A stretch of DNA of 64,000 nt, taken from Candidatus Pelagibacter communis (GTDB lineage Bacteria; Pseudomonadota; Alphaproteobacteria; Pelagibacterales; Pelagibacteraceae). The first letter of the stretch is position 1; the number at the start of each line of letters is the position of its first letter. The notes below the pieces were generated by a model. That model searched no databases. It had not been told where the DNA came from and saw only the letters and a program-made list of their open reading frames with translations. Positions 63,460 through 64,000 of the stretch are shown piece by piece. The DNA lies in assembly GCF_001179965.1 (NCBI RefSeq), contig NZ_CVSH01000052.1, positions 141,220-205,219 of the forward strand. The letters are read 5' to 3'. The position numbers were made by a program, and so were the translations under genes.

Positions 63460-64000
63460 TTAATTCTTTTACAAATAAAAATATCTTGTTCAATTTCCCA
63501 ATCAAAACCATTTTCTTCACACCAATTAACTAAATAATCTTTTTTTGGATAATTCTGAAATTGATTGTTAAAAAGCCTAATATCATCTATTAATATATTT
63601 ATTTTATTAAATTCATCTTTTTTATCCTCAATAAACTTAAGTTCTTTTTTTATTGGGGTTGCATCTTTCTCATCTCCAAATGTTTTTTTATTCTTAATAT
63701 GATCATGACAAAGGTGAGCATCAAGATAAATACAAATATTTTTGTAAGCCTTTATTTTTTCTAAAGCTTCAGTCAGTTTATCTTCACTTCTACCAAACAT
63801 TACTTCTATATTTTTAAAATTTGAAAAATTTTTTTTTGCAAGATTATATAAGTCTTGATCTGCTTCGATGGAAACAATTTTATTTGAAATTTGTGACAAA
63901 ATTTTAGTTGTCTCACCATAATAAGTACCTGTCTCTATCCATGCAGAATCCTGTATATTATTATTTTTAATGATTTGATGCTTGATAAATTCAGGTGATG
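63456..64000 (-). CDS. SAM-dependent methyltransferase-like protein, N-terminus beyond window
   Basis: The frame is open from the stop at 63456 to the window edge, so the start lies outside. The readable part contains SAWIETGTYYGETTKIL (SAM motif I, GTYxGxTT) near the edge, IVSIEADQDLYNLAKKNF (acidic residue of motif II), ICIYLDAHLCHDH and INILIDDIRLFNN. This is the layout of class I methyltransferases of the TylF/Methyltransf_24 kind acting on small molecules or sugars. A TTG at 63899 should not be taken as the start, because conserved residues continue upstream of it. Confidence 0.83.
   Translation of the reverse strand, partial: SPEFIKHQIIKNNNIQDSAWIETGTYYGETTKILSQISNKIVSIEADQDLYNLAKKNFSNFKNIEVMFGRSEDKLTEALEKIKAYKNICIYLDAHLCHDHIKNKKTFGDEKDATPIKKELKFIEDKKDEFNKINILIDDIRLFNNQFQNYPKKDYLVNWCEENGFDWEIEQDIFICKRIK

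Overview
The window is a chromosome segment of a SAR11-type alphaproteobacterium (Pelagibacterales, 'Candidatus Pelagibacter'-like). This rests on very low G+C, lysine/isoleucine/asparagine-rich proteins, almost no intergenic space (many ATGA start/stop overlaps), alphaproteobacterial gene orders (tolQRAB-pal-cpoB-tilS-ftsH-folP-glmM; purA against rpoH-rluD; xseB-ispA-dxs; glyQ-glyS-ppdK; rpmJ-COX IV-pntAA/AB/B), and a 5S rRNA gene standing alone beside a surface-polysaccharide island. I ran no database search; names come from motifs and gene order.

Layout. (a) 1-9487: surface-glycan island with glycosyltransferases, a MraY/WecA-like phosphoglycosyl transferase, a large polytopic membrane protein, GDP-L-fucose synthesis (gmd, wcaG), a third SDR enzyme, the lone 5S rRNA gene (about 8594-8712) and one more glycosyltransferase abutting it. 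As I recall, the SAR11 hypervariable region HVR2 lies between 23S and 5S rRNA, so this looks like its 5S-side edge. (b) 9574-14596: rpmJ, a 36-residue cytochrome oxidase subunit IV, the three-gene proton-translocating transhydrogenase, a small transaldolase and an unidentified membrane protein. (c) 14606-22856, all minus: tkt-gap-pgk-fba-thiE-efp-suhB-rpmE-trcR-rpsU-tRNA(fMet), a carbon-metabolism and translation run. (d) 22911-38582, all plus: zauP-like/zapA, fau, ymdB, yebC, a RuvC-like nuclease, the Tol-Pal system, tilS, ftsH, folP, glmM, thiD, purA. (e) 38579-57162: rpoH, rluD, tRNA-Arg, an ABC exporter, tsaC/Sua5, xseB-ispA-dxs, aroC, pdxH, a polyprenyl synthase, an S49 peptidase, glyQS, ppdK, nadC, nadA. 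(f) 57220-60896: tRNA-Leu followed by a second small glycan module (glycosyltransferase, CDP-sugar-type nucleotidyltransferase and dehydratase, TylF-like methyltransferase). (g) 60893-64000: ygfZ, dihydroorotase, an SMR transporter and a methyltransferase cut by the window edge.

The housekeeping blocks cover triose-phosphate metabolism and pyruvate/PEP interconversion, thiamin salvage enzymes, isoprenoids, NAD and pyrimidine synthesis, envelope integrity and translation. Points most worth checking: tolA appears split by a one-base shift in a 7-T run; rpsU appears to start at ATT behind a perfect Shine-Dalgarno; the initiator tRNA has an A:U pair in place of one of its three signature G:C pairs; the RuvC-like gene is of the phage/poxvirus type and ruvA, ruvB and ybgC are missing from their usual place; GAPDH has Asn-Arg where NAD-specific enzymes have Asp; and there are two sugar-modification modules, one at the 5S gene and one at tRNA-Leu. 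No CRISPR array, transposase, integrase, recognisable prophage or clear riboswitch was seen. No gene-free stretch exceeds 300 bases.
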